The notes beneath the pieces are model-generated. The model saw only the letters and a program-made list of their open reading frames with translations, searched no databases and had not been told where the DNA came from. Below are positions 1-10,803 of a stretch of 64,000 nucleotides of DNA, one piece after another. The position numbers were made by a program, and so were the translations under genes. Origin of the DNA: Adiantum capillus-veneris (Eukaryota; Streptophyta; Polypodiopsida; Polypodiales; Pteridaceae); NCBI GenBank assembly GCA_014529385.2, contig CM043969.1, positions 67,154,676 to 67,218,675 of the forward strand, written 5' to 3'. How positions within the stretch are numbered: position 1 is the stretch's first letter; each line of letters starts with the position of its first letter.

Positions 1-1693
1 TCGCAGATCTAGCTACCGAGGAGCCTTCGCCCTAGTTTATCACAGGTAGACCCTAGCACTAGCTCGAGTCAGATTTCTATTGACCATCATAGAGACATAG
101 AGCTATGTAGGAGTGTACCAGTGATACATGAGCTTCAGAGACCTATGACCAGTGACATAGAGGCTGATGTCATCCCTAGACATGATATTTTCCCTTCAAC
201 GGAGACCACATGTATAGATCTAGGTGCTAGCCAGCCTTTGACAGTTAGACAGAGAGCTATCCTTTTATTTGGAGAGGGTTCTCTTATTTGTTCTAGTCGC
301 ACACGACTTTGATTTGTATTGATTGATCATGGTGCACTACACACATGCGCATATACCAGAGGCACTTTTTCCCACTGGGTTTTTCCCTCTGGATATCTAG
401 GTTTTCAGACCTTAGTTTAGGACTTTTATTTTGTTTTCACTGTTGCTTCTTTTCCTGCTGATATGCCCCTCGAGGTATTGTGCTTTGTGTCTTACTTTTG
501 TGCAAGAAAAAGAGGCATGAGGACTAGCTTGACATTTACTCCCGGCGATTTGCATTTGGTGGGCCATCTCCATTGCTATTGGGGTCTATCGTCACATCCG
601 GATACGAGGATCCACCCCATTACATGTGTACTTTTTCCATGATTGCCTCTTTCTCCTCTTATCACTACATTTTCCTTGATGTGCATAAAGTGCACAACCA
701 CATGAGTTTTTGCAAGCTAGTCTAGCTTTTGCAAGTTTCCATCTAGGTGTTTTGGTGCAAGTCATTATTTTAAGTTTGACCTTATTTTTAGTAATCACGG
801 GTATGCATTTGTGACCTTGTGTTAATCCTAGTTCATGACATTGCTAGCTCTAGGTTGTGAAATTTCTACTTAATGATTGACAAGCATTTAGGTGTGCTAG
901 TTCTATGTGCAAGCTTGTTTCATTTGGTTACACTTTATGAGATTGCATCATACACTTTGGAAGAGAAATCCAACCAACCAAAAAACGCCAAAACAAAGGT
1001 CTACCAAATGAAAAATAAAGTCTATGTTTATGTGTACGGCCTATCGCCTTAGTGGTCTTTGGCAGGCAAGGGGAATCACCTTGGCTCACTTGGTCAACGC
1101 CCTAAACCGATGCCTTGGATTGTTAGGGGGTAGCCATGCCTTGAGTGAACTAGTAGACTCTTGGAGAAGGCCTTGTAGTCATACAAGGAACCAAGGTCGA
1201 TGCTTGTCTCACTCTTGGATGGTCGCCATGTGCTTTAAATTCCTATGTTTGCATAAAATCAAAAGGCAAATGAAGCCTCTTCCACTTGAAATTCAAAGAT
1301 TATCATATTTGTTTACTACTTGAAATGCGCCGAAGCCTAGCTCTAGTGCCATTTAGATGTTTGTTTCTTATTAAGCATGCTAATTTCACTTCTTAGACTT
1401 GGCATAGTTGAGACCTTAGATTAAAACTCGGACACCTTTTGCTAACTCATGCATTACTTCCAATAAGCTTGGACTTTAATGAAATGCCTACACTTGACCA
1501 TCTAATGTACCTTACAATTGCTATGCTTGCTTTGCAAAACTCTAATGTGGTTGCTGCTATTCATTGCTTCTCTTTTATTATGCACTCTCACTCTTATGTT
1601 GGACTAGCATACACCTTAATGAAATTATCTTTTGTGCAGCCACATTCATCACCCCTCTGATGACTCTTACGGGCGCCCGAGGACGTGCGCGAA
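1..1693. other. Unassigned DNA upstream of LTR-A
   Basis: No recognisable gene. The longest plus-strand frame near the edge (121-312, 63 codons) has no motif I know, and the frames at 592-798, 1024-1323 and 1439-1660 are short and unlike any family. Because a purine tract and an LTR start follow at 1694-1710, this may be the decayed 3' internal part of an LTR retrotransposon. That is inference from position only. Confidence 0.4.
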
Positions 1694-1709
1694 ATTAGGA
1701 AGGGGAGAG
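1694..1709 (+). other. Polypurine tract before LTR-A
   Basis: A purine-rich run (TTAGGAAGGGGAGAG) lies directly before a TG start. Such a tract normally primes plus-strand DNA synthesis and sits immediately upstream of a 3' LTR. LTR-A is therefore read as a 3' LTR in plus orientation. Confidence 0.55.
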
Positions 1710-2550
1710 TGTTGACGGGCGAGCGCCAACGACATGCATTCTGCTTCATTGGTGTGTACACATATGTGTATACACATATTCTTTGTATCTACGGGCTCTA
1801 CTTGAGTTCCACTTTGTACGTCTATGAGTAGACGAGCCTAGATGCCGATTACATGCATTTACACTTTTGTCCGGCCGCCCATTTTTAGAAGCTCTTTGTA
1901 TATAACTCAATTGACAAGATGTGAAAGGGCATTCTTAGAAGAGCCAACTCTTGGAGAGCAAAGAGAGCTCAAGAGAGTGTGAGGTGAGTGTGGAGAAGAA
2001 GAAGAGGAGTGGCTATGGAGCTTGGAGCTTCCTCATACACATGTAGCCGACGTTTGGGGTTAATGGAAGCTAAGTCTCTCTACTTGCTCTTGTCTTTCAT
2101 GATTATGTGTGTTGTTGTTGCTTGATTAAGTCTTAATCTCCTCTTCTCTCTCAAGTTTCCCTCTTGTTGGAGCATTCTAGCTTCACATGTGTGCTAGATT
2201 AGAGTGTGTGTGTGTAAGTGTGTTGCATGCATTGATCTAATTAGGCTTCCGTGTGTGTGCTTAATGTGTGATTAGAGTGTGTGTGCTTGAGATGAAAGCA
2301 AGGGAAGCATCAATGTCCTCATGTGTAGAGAGTTAGAGTGTAGGTTGTGTGTGTGTGTAGATCTAGCTTCCCGAGCTTTCCCTCTTCTATTCCCATGCTT
2401 TTCCCCTCTTCCTAGAGTCCTCAAGCTATCACATTTGGTGAATCCACGCCTCCATGCACTAGCCGGGTTCCGATCCACTGGATTGACATTATGTCGGTGG
2501 GTTGAGCTCTATTCTACGACTGCCAACACTGGCTATGAGTCACGCAGCAA
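1710..2550 (+). repeat. LTR-A (gypsy-type LTR, end approximate)
   Basis: It starts TGTTGACGGGCG right after a purine tract. A TATA box (TGTATATAACTC) lies near 1897, followed by a purine-rich leader. Near 2455-2490 it carries the motif GCACTAGCCGGGTT and then GGATTGACATTATG, shared with LTR-B, LTR-C and LTR-D in this window. A possible 3' end is CCAACA at 2528, but alignment with LTR-C suggests the end may lie 20-40 bases further on. No matching second LTR is present, so it is a solo LTR or the end of an element that begins outside the window. Confidence 0.55.
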
Positions 2551-3085
2551 ACAACCACCACAGCGGTTACAACATATAGTGGGAAATTTGTGGATGTATG
2601 ACTTTGTGGGAAGTCTATGTACTGTCAGATTTACTGCAGCCTTTGTTGAGGGTCGAGTGAGGTTTTATTGAGCTGGGGGATTCTCAAATGTTGAGATCCT
2701 TTCGGTGATATAGGTCTTGGAGCGATCCCTCGAGCACCCTTAGATAGGCAGCTAGGATGTATTGACTGTGAGTTAGACAGTTGGGATTGCATCTTTGCTT
2801 TACTGCCGTTGAGCCAGTGTCGCAGTCTATGCTTACAGGACAGTGACAGGAAAGTGAGAGACAGTACAGGTGCAGGACAGGTTTACCCACAGTTTACAGT
2901 GTTAGAGACACAGTGGTTTTTTGAGTACACCAGAGCCATTTTACAAAGGAGACACTACCAAAATTTCTACAAAATCTGAAGCTTTCTTGGTTCATTTGAC
3001 AGGTTGATATTGGTTCAGAGGTCAGTTTACAGGGGAAACTCTGCCGAATTTTTCCCAGGAAAGTAAACTACTATGAAGCGTAGCT
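2551..3085 (+). other. Presumed Copia-1 leader
   Basis: There is no gene-like frame. Around 3003-3023 a TTGGTTCAGAGGTCAG stretch partly resembles the initiator-Met primer site (TGGTATCAGAGC), which would make 3024-3085 the 5' leader of Copia-1. The 5' LTR expected from the 3' LTR start (TGTTGGGGTATA) was not found upstream, so the 5' end is missing or diverged. Confidence 0.35.
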
Positions 3086-4057
3086 ATGGCTGGATCACAT
3101 GACACTGCTCTTTACAATATCAAGAAGCTGGATGGAACCAATTTCCCATTGTGGAAGAAGCAGATTTGGCACGTGTTGGTACAAAAGAAGCAGATAAAAC
3201 CTATAAAGCTCAAGGGGATAAAACCACAAGATATGGACGAAGATGAATGGAGCGAAATGGATGAATTGGCACTTTCTACCATTATGCTGACTTTGGCAGA
3301 AAGTGTTTACTTCAATGTAGCAGACGAGATGTCGGCTTATGAAGCATGGACAAAGCTGAGTGACCTTTATGAGAAGCAGAGTGTAGCTGAGTGACCTTTA
3401 TGAGAAGCAGAGTGCAGCTTCACAGGTATACTGGCTTAAGAAGCTTGTTGACTTGAAGATGAAAGAAGGGACACCTATGTCCAATCATCTGAATGAATTC
3501 AACACCATCTACAGTCAGTTGTCAGCTCAAGGTGTCAAGTTTGATGAACCTGTTAGAGCTATGTTCCTATTGATCACATTGCCGGAAAGTTGGGACACTT
3601 TTCGCACAGCTTTGAGTAATTCTGCACCTCCAGATGGTTTGACCATAGCAGGTGTAGAAGGCAGTCTGCTTACTGAAGAAAACAAAAGAAAGACAATGGA
3701 CAAAGGCAAAGGAACAGCCTTAGTTGTCAGGGGAAGGACCAAAGAAAAGTACAAAGGTGGAAAGAGGAATCAGTCTCGTAGCAAGTCCCGCAGTGCTAAA
3801 GGCAAGAGTGACAAAGAATGCTACCATTGTGGCAAGAAGGGTCACATGAAAAGAGACTGCAGAGAATGGAAAGCAGAAAAAGGCAAAGAGAAAGATGAAG
3901 ACCATGGTGAGAAGAACAAGTCCTCAGTGAAGATTCAAGAACTAAATGTGACAAACACTGTTGTAGAGGATGACAGTCTAGTGTCAGGAGACATCTACTT
4001 CTTGAAGAATACAATGGACTCAGCTCTTCTTATAGCATCTGATGGAAATGCACTGAG
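3086..4057 (+). pseudogene. gag: Copia-1 gag (UBN2-type) with zinc knuckle
   Basis: This is a capsid-like retrotransposon gag. It starts with MAGSHDTALYNIKKLDGTNF, the usual opening of plant copia gag. The helical gag core runs to about 3660, followed by a basic linker and a CX2CX4HX4C nucleic-acid-binding knuckle (CYHCGKKGHMKRDC) near 3819-3860. A 31-bp duplication at 3354-3415 breaks the frame after about 100 residues. The second part resumes in another frame and runs without a break into the protease. Overall sequence and domain order suggest the Tork/Tnt1 group. The start at 3086 is the first ATG of the continuous homologous frame. Confidence 0.85.
3354..3415 (+). repeat. 31-bp tandem duplication in Copia-1 gag
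   Basis: Two adjacent copies of a 31-base unit (AGCTGAGTGACCTTTATGAG...) differ only at the last base. Thirty-one is not a multiple of three, so the duplication shifts the reading frame and ends the first gag frame with a premature stop. It looks like a replication-slippage lesion that arose after insertion. Confidence 0.9.
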
Positions 4058-4436
4058 TGACTGGATTATAGACTCAGGGGCATCACTTCATGTGTCTCCA
4101 AACAAGGAGTGGTTTAATTCTTATGTGACCACTAAAGATCATGTTCGGCTAGGCAATGGGCAAACATGTGAGATTTTAGGTGTTGGAGATGTTCAATTGA
4201 AGTTTCAGAATGGCCCTTCTTTCACGCTGAAGAATGTGAGACATGTTCCCGCAATTACAAAGAGCTTGATCAGCACAGGTTTACTTGATGATGCTGGCTA
4301 CGTCACCACTTTTGGACAGAACATGTGGAAGATATCCAAGGGTTCTATGACAGTAGCACATGGAGTAAATTTTGGCGGACTTTACATGATTTATGTATCA
4401 AATGTCTCTAAAAATGTAATCAATGTAACCGAGTAG
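4058..4436 (+). pseudogene. Copia-1 aspartic protease
   Basis: The frame continues from gag. The catalytic motif is intact (WIIDSGASLHVSPNKEWF, near 4063-4115), followed by the conserved LGNGQ and NVRHVP stretches of copia proteases. This enzyme would cut the element's own polyprotein. A TAG at 4434-4436 ends the frame just before the pre-integrase domain. A functional copia polyprotein would read straight through here, so this is one of several inactivating changes. Confidence 0.85.
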
Positions 4437-4448
4437 CCGAACGTTTCT

Positions 4449-5607
4449 TTGTGGCATAGCCGGTTAGGACATATGTCTAAGAAGGGAATGGAAATCTTGT
4501 CTCATTCTGGTTATTTGCTTGGCTTTTCATTTAATGATTTTGAATTCTGTGAACATTGTCTGTATGGTAAGCAAACACAACAGCCACATAAGCATAGAAG
4601 TAGTAGAAGAGATACACAGTTGGCACTTGTGATTTGTGTGGACCTATGCCTAACCTATCTCTAGGGGGAGCTTCTTACTTTATGACATTTATAGATGATT
4701 ACTCGAGGAAAGTATGGGTTTACTTTCTCAAGCACAAGGATGAAGCGTTTAGTGTTTTCAAAACGTTTGTGACACTTGTGGAGAATCAGAGTGGCAAGAA
4801 GCTTAAATTCTTACGCACTGACAATGGTGGAGAGTATGTTTCAAAGGCCTTTCAGGACTTTTGTGAGTCAAAAGGTATAAAACGTGAACTTACTGCTCCT
4901 TACAATCCTCCTCAAAATGGTGTTGCTGAGAGGATGAATAGGACCATACAAGAAAAGGTCATAAGTATGTTGTCTAATGCACAGCTGTGCCAAATGGGTT
5001 TTGGGCTGCAGCTGTATCAACAGCTGTTCATCTTATAAATAGATCTCCTAGCAAGGTTTTGCAGAAGGATTTAGTGGCAGAGATGGTATGGTCAGGCAAG
5101 GTGCCCTCATACAAGCATCTCAAAGTCTTTGGCTGTGAGGCATATACTCACGTTGAAAAGGAATTTAGGAACAAACTTGAGCCAAAGAGTAGAAAGTGCA
5201 TCTTTCTAGGCTATGGTAATTCTGGTGAGATGGGGTACAGACTTTGGGATCCCAAATCCAGAAAGGTTATCCACAGCAATGATGTTCACTTTAATGAAGC
5301 CAAATATCATTCTAAACCAGAGAGGGTTGAGGAGATTAGAAGAGTTGTCTTCCAAGAAGATGGACCTGCACGTGCAAGACAAAAAGTCAAGGCTCAAGAG
5401 GAGCAAGGACAGGATAGAGTGGAACCACAGGTTGTGGCTGAGCCGGAGCCACCTATTGTGCGTAGATCTGGACGTATCATGCGACCTCCTGATAGGTTTG
5501 CTCCATCTATGAACTATGTCATGTTGACTGATTGCAATGAGCCTTCATGTTACAAGGAAGCAGTGCAAATGAAGGACTCCGGGAATTGGCCATGCAGTCA
5601 GAGATGA
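4449..5607 (+). pseudogene. Copia-1 integrase (pre-integrase zinc domain plus core)
   Basis: LWHSRLGHMSKKGM and CEHCLYGKQ form the HHCC zinc domain. The catalytic core follows in a second frame from about 4634. Its acidic triad is visible at the DLCGP-like start, at RTDNGGEY (about 4816-4840) and at GVAERMNRT (about 4918-4945). The frame shifts again near 4990. The C-terminal part continues with KVFGCEAYTHV and FLGYGNSGEMGYRLWDPKSR, then the linker RRSGRIMRPPDRF. At least two frameshifts interrupt an otherwise complete integrase, so it is recognisable but inactive. Confidence 0.85.
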
Positions 5608-7085
5608 CAGCTCTGCATAAAAACCAAACATGGAAGCTAGTTAAATTACCACAAGGCAAAAAGTCTCTACCTTGTAAATGGGTTTACAGGTATGAGATCA
5701 CCGCTCATGATAGTCAGCCAAAGTACAAAGCAAGGCTCGTTGCCAAGGGCTTTAAGCAAGAACAAGGCGTTGACTTTGATGAAGTCTTCTCTCCGGTGGT
5801 CAAGATGACTACATTGAGATGCTTTCTTGCATTGGTTGCCATATTAGATTTGGTGTTGCACCAAATGGATGTCAAGACAGCGTTCGTGCATGGTGATTTA
5901 GATGTGGAAATTTACATGCAGTAGCCAGAAGGGTTTGTTGAGAAAGGCAAGGAAGATTTGGTATGCCAGTTGTTAAAGAGTCTTTATGGCTAAAAACAAT
6001 CACCGAGGGCATGGTACCATAAGTTCCACAAGTTTATGCTTTCTCAAGGCTACAAACGTAGTGAGTTCGATCACTGTCTATATACAAAGAAGGCTAAGGA
6101 TGGCAGTTGGCTGATCCTTATTTTGTATGTGGATGACATGTTGATTGCTGGCAAGCACCTGGAAAAAATTTCAGCTTTGAAGTCAAAGATGGCAAAATCA
6201 TTTGACATGAAAGACATGGGTGAGGCAAGTCATATACTTGGTATGCGCATTGAGAGAGACAGATCAAAGAAGTTGATTTGGTTATCTCAAACAGAGTATA
6301 TTGACAAGGTTTTGCAACGTTTCAATATGGAGAAGGGAAAGGCATTGAGTGTTCCATTGCCACCATATGTGAAACTTAGCAAACAAGATTGTCCTGTGTC
6401 TGAGGAAGAACAGGATGAAATGGATAAGATTCCATATGCGTCTGCAGTGGGTAGTTTGATGTATGCAATGATTGCTACTCACCCAGACATTGCATTTGCA
6501 GTGGGAGCAGTAAGTCTATACATGTCAAACCCAGGCAAGAAACTTTGGGAGGCAGTGAACGGAATATTGAGATACCTGAAAGCTACAAAGAATATGCGTA
6601 TATGCTATGGGAGTCAAGAGTTAAGTGTAAAGGGTTTTACAGACTCAGATTATGCAGGTGACTTAGACAACCGAAGGTCTACGCCAGGGTATGTCTTTAC
6701 ATTGGCTGTTGGAGCAGTATCATGGTGTTCCAGATAACAAGATTGTGTTACTCAGTCTAATACAGAGGCTGAATATGTTGCAGCATCCGAGGCATGCAAA
6801 GAATCAATTTGGCTTAATCGACTAGTAACAGATTTGGGAATCAAAGAAGAGATGCCTGTGTTATATTGTGATAGTCAAAGTGCTATACAATTGGCTCGCA
6901 ATCCAGTTTATCACTCAAAGACAAAGCATGTGGATGTGAAGTATCATTTCATCAAGGAAATGCTCGAGGATAAGCAACTTCAGCTTGTCAAAGTTCACAC
7001 CACAGAAAATCCTATTGATCTACTTACAAAAGGAATTCCCTCAGAGAGCTTTGCGCATTTTCGCAAGCAGTTAGGTGTAGGGTAG
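5547..7085 (+). pseudogene. Copia-1 reverse transcriptase and RNase H
   Basis: The reverse transcriptase begins near ALHKNQTWKLV and KWVYRYEI, with KARLVAKGFKQEQGVDF and HQMDVKTAFVHGDL following. The active-site YVDDML is intact near 6126-6143. In-frame stops occur near 5922 (MQ*PEGF), near 5991 and at 6736. The RNase H part shows DSDYAGDLDNRRSTPGYVF, NTEAEYVAASEA and HVDVKYHFI, and the protein ends with FRKQLGVG at 7085. Domain order protease-integrase-RT-RNase H is diagnostic of Ty1/copia. Several stops make it non-functional, although each domain is well preserved. Confidence 0.9.
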
Positions 7086-7148
7086 TACATCACTTCTCTA
7101 CATCTCTTGTATATTAGCTTGTATAGTAGCTTCTCTCACAGTTAAAGT

Positions 7149-7200
7149 ACCACATTGGACTTTAAGTGGGAGGTTGTTGGGGTATAAATCCCAATGTGGT
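7149..7200 (+). other. Polypurine tract and LTR start inside a hairpin (Copia-1)
   Basis: TTTAAGTGGGAGGT (7161-7174) is the polypurine tract just before the LTR start TGTTGGGGTATA at 7175. ACCACATTGG (7149-7158) and CCAATGTGGT (7191-7200) are perfect 10-base inverted repeats, so the tract and LTR boundary would lie in the loop. The same tract and LTR start occur in the small element at 56,187-58,851. Confidence 0.7.
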
Positions 7201-7505
7201 CGCCCAGGTAAGTGGGCGGGCCGCCAGGTATGTACACATATTCTTTTGTAAAAACCTAATAAGAACTCACTATGCTCTACACATTATAGTAGAGCGAGTT
7301 CACCATATCGTCGTGCTCTTCTTCTCGCACTCTCTCGCGTCGCACTTCTGCTCGTACTCCTTTAGGAAAAAGATGTTGAGAATCATCCTAGCATATCAAA
7401 TGTCAAAGAAAGATCAAGGAATGAGCAGTCGGGTTCCCGGGCGGTCGGGTTCATGCAGACAAAAAAGTGAAAAAAGAGACCTAAAAATTTATTTATGCAT
7501 TGTGA
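7175..7505 (+). repeat. Copia-1 3' LTR (end not determined)
   Basis: It starts TGTTGGGGTATAAATCC after the purine tract. No 5' partner is present, so its 3' end cannot be fixed. Downstream sequence changes character by about 7510, before a reverse-strand copia fragment. The end given is a guess. Confidence 0.5.
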
Positions 7506-7639
7506 GTTAAGTGGAAGTGAGAGAGAGCTTTGTGAAAGTGATCATTCTCTCAGTTCGCATGCACCATACGATGCCTACTGACGAGCATCTCATAATGAAA
7601 TTTTTACAGCCATACAACATAATGCACGGGCACGAGGTA

Positions 7640-8080
7640 GGTGTTACACATTTTGAAAAACAAATGAGAGAGAGAATCTTCAAAGATGATTTCAGCTTTG
7701 GGAGTTGGAGTTCTAGTAGAACTGAGGTCTCTTCATAATCTATGCCTTTTTGTTGTGCTTTGCAACAAGTCAAGACTTATAACAATCAATCTCTTGTGTG
7801 TCAATTTGTAAACCCACTTTGTACCAATGGCTTTTTTTCCAGTAGGAAAATCAAATAAAGTCCAAGTGTCATTTTCTATAAGTGCATTATATTTAGATTG
7901 CATGACAGCCATCCAATTTCTTGAATTCTGTGCTTCATCAAAAGACAGAGGTTCCTCAACATCACATAAGCTAGACACAACCAAATCATATCAATCTGAT
8001 GCATAAGATGCATGGCAATAACTTGAACGAGTATGACTAGACAAAGGTGCATCCGATTTATTGTCATGCTGCCATGTGAA
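7640..8080 (-). pseudogene. Copia reverse transcriptase fragment, minus strand
   Basis: Reading down the minus strand, EEPLSFDEAQNSRNW, MQSKYNALIENDTW and GKKAIGTKWVYK are the N-terminal part of a copia reverse transcriptase. A frameshifted QQKGIDYEETS continues it near 7740. It differs from Copia-1 at the same positions, so it comes from another copia lineage. The catalytic YVDD region is absent, so it is a truncated scrap. Confidence 0.8.
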
Positions 8081-9682
8081 CTCTTTGACGAGTGCTACAC
8101 TGTTGCATGGATCCCAGAGGCTTCAATGAGTCAAGTAACAGGAGCAGCCCTCCTACAAGCGTACTTTGTGAATGAGGAAGGACAAAGGGTCCTCACGTCT
8201 ATGCCCACTAAAGAAATGTGGCAACTCGCAAGAGCAGCTGAGCAGGCTAAGCACATTCTAGATGCTGCTAATTTATGGTGCTTTTTCAAACTAAAGACAT
8301 GGAGACCAGATTATAGGAGATCATTGGAACTCCAGAAGACAATAAACAAGGCAGGGGAAGCTACCCTCAGAGGCTTTGATGACAACCCCGTGATAGTCTT
8401 TGGAGTGATGAAATAGAGCAACAATTAAATGCCACAATTGAGGCTGAAAATGAAGCTTCTTGCAAGTGAATGGAAAGAGAAGAAGAACTTCGTTAGAAGG
8501 AAGCTAAAGAATTAGAGGTTGCTTTGCAAGAAAGTATCAAGCAGGCCAAGGAGGAAAAAAGGAGAATGGAAGAGGAAAAAATAACGAAGCATAGAGAAGG
8601 AAGCTCTAGTGCACACCCTGAAGCAGAGGTACCTCCTCAAAGACCACCTCCCTTTGAAGTCCACAAGAAGATTTAGAAATTTTCTCATGTAGGAAAACGG
8701 AGTCTTCTTCAGTGTTTTTGGTACAATGCATAACATCATGAGCTTCTGCTCAAGAGGCATTGCATTGGGGATAGGGGACCACCGCCTCCCTCACCAGGCC
8801 GGGGGTCCCCTGCCCCCAATCATACCTAGCTAGGTATGTAGTGCCTCCCTCAGAGAAGCTCATGATGTTGAGGTAAGTGACAATGTGGGAATTATTGTGA
8901 GAATTTGTCCAAAACTTGTTCTGGTCATTCAAATCCCGAATTAACCCCCACGGACACATCGTGAAGGAAAAGCCCTAGTGGGAGCACCGCAAGCCACCAA
9001 CACTCCAGAGCCACCTCCATTCCCTCCTGTTTGTGGAAGAACAATCAATGAATCAAGAGAAGACGCTACAAGTGATAGCCAGAGGGAGATGGAGAAAGTC
9101 AAGCAAAAAGCTGTGGCTCATACCTACTCACATTTGGACAAGCATTCATATGAAATAGTGGCACAATATGTGAATCTGATGCGCAATAAAGGAGTGTGTG
9201 CCCTTGATCAAGTAAGCAACCCAAACTATTTACAAGATGTGATGAAAAGGGCCATGACAACCATGACAGAGCTTAGCATGGTTGTCCTATATAAAGATCA
9301 GATGCAAGCCAGTATAGAGAAAATGAGAACTGAGTTTGTAAAGAACACCGCTCAGGCTCTCACACAAATACAACATAGGCAAAATGCAGCTCTCCATAAA
9401 GCTATACTTTTTAGTAATCATCTACAATAAAAACTTCAAATCAAAAAACAAGCTGAAGAAGCCCTGGTGGAGCTAAAATCAACTATACAGCCAAAAGATG
9501 ACAAGCTCACTTTGCTTCAAACTTAAATTGAAACTCTACAAGCCGAAATGGAAGAGGGTAAAGTGTGGGTCAAACAATTGGAAGATGAAATGGCATGTAC
9601 CCAAGAGGAATACTGGACAGTAGAGCAGCTTTTGAAATTGAACACTTGGTCATCAAAAATTACCACAGGGCATGAGGTGTAG
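8033..9682 (+). pseudogene. Unrecognised degenerate coiled-coil protein gene
   Basis: This is a series of plus-strand frames with consistent protein-like composition but no family I know. The first (8033-8416) has GEATLRGFDDNPVIVFGV near its end. A second frame (about 8417-8670) is strongly helical and charged (ELEVALQESIKQAKEEKRRM), a clear coiled-coil signature. A third (8978-9430) contains REMEKVKQKAV and ALTQIQHRQNAALHKA. The helical pattern continues through stops to 9682 (IETLQAEMEEGKVW). A nested hairpin (8732-8869) sits between the second and third. It could be a retroelement gag-like gene or a captured host gene; I cannot tell which. Confidence 0.45.
8732..8869. repeat. Nested inverted-repeat (foldback) insertion
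   Basis: Outer 16-base perfect inverted repeats are AACATCATGAGCTTCT (8732-8747) and its complement (8854-8869). Inside lie a 17-base near-perfect pair (8764-8780 with 8804-8820, one mismatch) and a perfect 18-base palindrome CATACCTAGCTAGGTATG (8821-8838). The segment interrupts a coding-like region and would fold into a branched hairpin, as small foldback or MITE-like elements do. No clear target duplication was seen. Confidence 0.65.
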
Positions 9683-10136
9683 TTTTGATTGCCACAAAAA
9701 AAGCCAAAAATAGCCCAAAACTCAAAAAATGAGCATTTAAGCTCGCAAGTTTTTTTTCAAAAAAAAATATGGCTAAAAAATCTTAAAATTCCTACATCAT
9801 GCTTCATTTAACAATGAATGATCTTGAAAACAATGGAGAATTGACGAATTTACAATCACATGTTTAACTTAGAAAAATTACATTCCCATAATCACATCCA
9901 TTTTTGACCAATTAATAAAACATAAACTTTGTGATTTCACAATGCTTATAATTTACAAACCCCAAATTTTGCATCTAATTTTTCAAAAAGTTAAGTAACA
10001 AGATTATCTTTACTTTTGCAACAAAGTTTTATAAACAAAACTAAAAACCATAATTATGAGGCAAGTTTGAAAGCATATTTCTTCTCTTTGTCATTCACAA
10101 TTTGTTTTTCTTTCCCTTCTAGAAGACAATATAAGA
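9683..10136. other. AT-rich gap
   Basis: Low-complexity AT-rich DNA with oligo-A runs. No gene, repeat array or element terminus was recognised. Confidence 0.5.
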
Positions 10137-10803
10137 TATTGTGGGAGGTATTTCTCTGACATCAACAAGATAGCCTACCACTTTGAAAACGCTTTCCTCA
10201 TTGTTGAGACCTTTATTATCAACGACATAAAAAAATAAGAGGTTCAATAATTGTTTGATTGTGCCCCCAAAAACACCTACTCGAATTGACCAAGCATGAC
10301 CTTTAGGCTTCTTTTTTTGTGCATGCTCCGAAAGGATTTAAACATCATTAGTTGATGCTTTAACTTTTTTATGATAGGTAGCAAGTATACCTCTAGGGGG
10401 AACAATGACTCTCTGTAAAGGCACCATCGATAAAGTCTCGTCAACTTGAGCTTGTTCTAGAAATTGATGAGCAGCTAACAAATGTCATCGAAGGAGCACC
10501 ACTCTCAAAAGTGAAAGGAGGTGGAAGCAGTTGTCTTCTAGAATCTGCTCCAACGATTGACACACACATCCTAAGTGCTTGAAAGTGAGGACTGATGGGA
10601 GCAAGTTTACTATGTGAGGGAGTGAGTGAACTTGTACGACCTAAACCAATTAGAGAAGATGAAGATCGATTAGTGAGATTAGATTGTTGACCTCTACTTT
10701 GCTTCTTAAAAACATGAGCATCACCAGAAGGAGAAGACTTTACAAACAAGAAGCTGCAAACATTGACAAAAGAACCATAAATTCTTGCTATCAAGCATGC
10801 CAA
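10137..10803 (-). pseudogene. Unrecognised gene remnant, minus strand
   Basis: Reading the minus strand from 10,803, a 120-codon frame (starting MACLIARIYGSFVNVCSFLF, later SSSSLIGLGRTSSLTPSHSK) ends at 10,441. A second frame overlaps and carries on with DETLSMVPLQRVIVPPRGIL, one stop, then KPKGHAWSIRVGVFGGTIKQ and KVVGYLVDVREIPPTISYIV to 10,137. The two look like one protein broken by a frameshift and one stop. The first part is serine-rich and probably disordered; the second looks folded. I do not recognise the family. Confidence 0.4.

Noticed and set aside
2150-2360. TG-rich stretches that could suggest a microsatellite or telomere-like repeat
   Set aside because: Only short interrupted GT runs within LTR-A; no telomeric TTTAGGG array.
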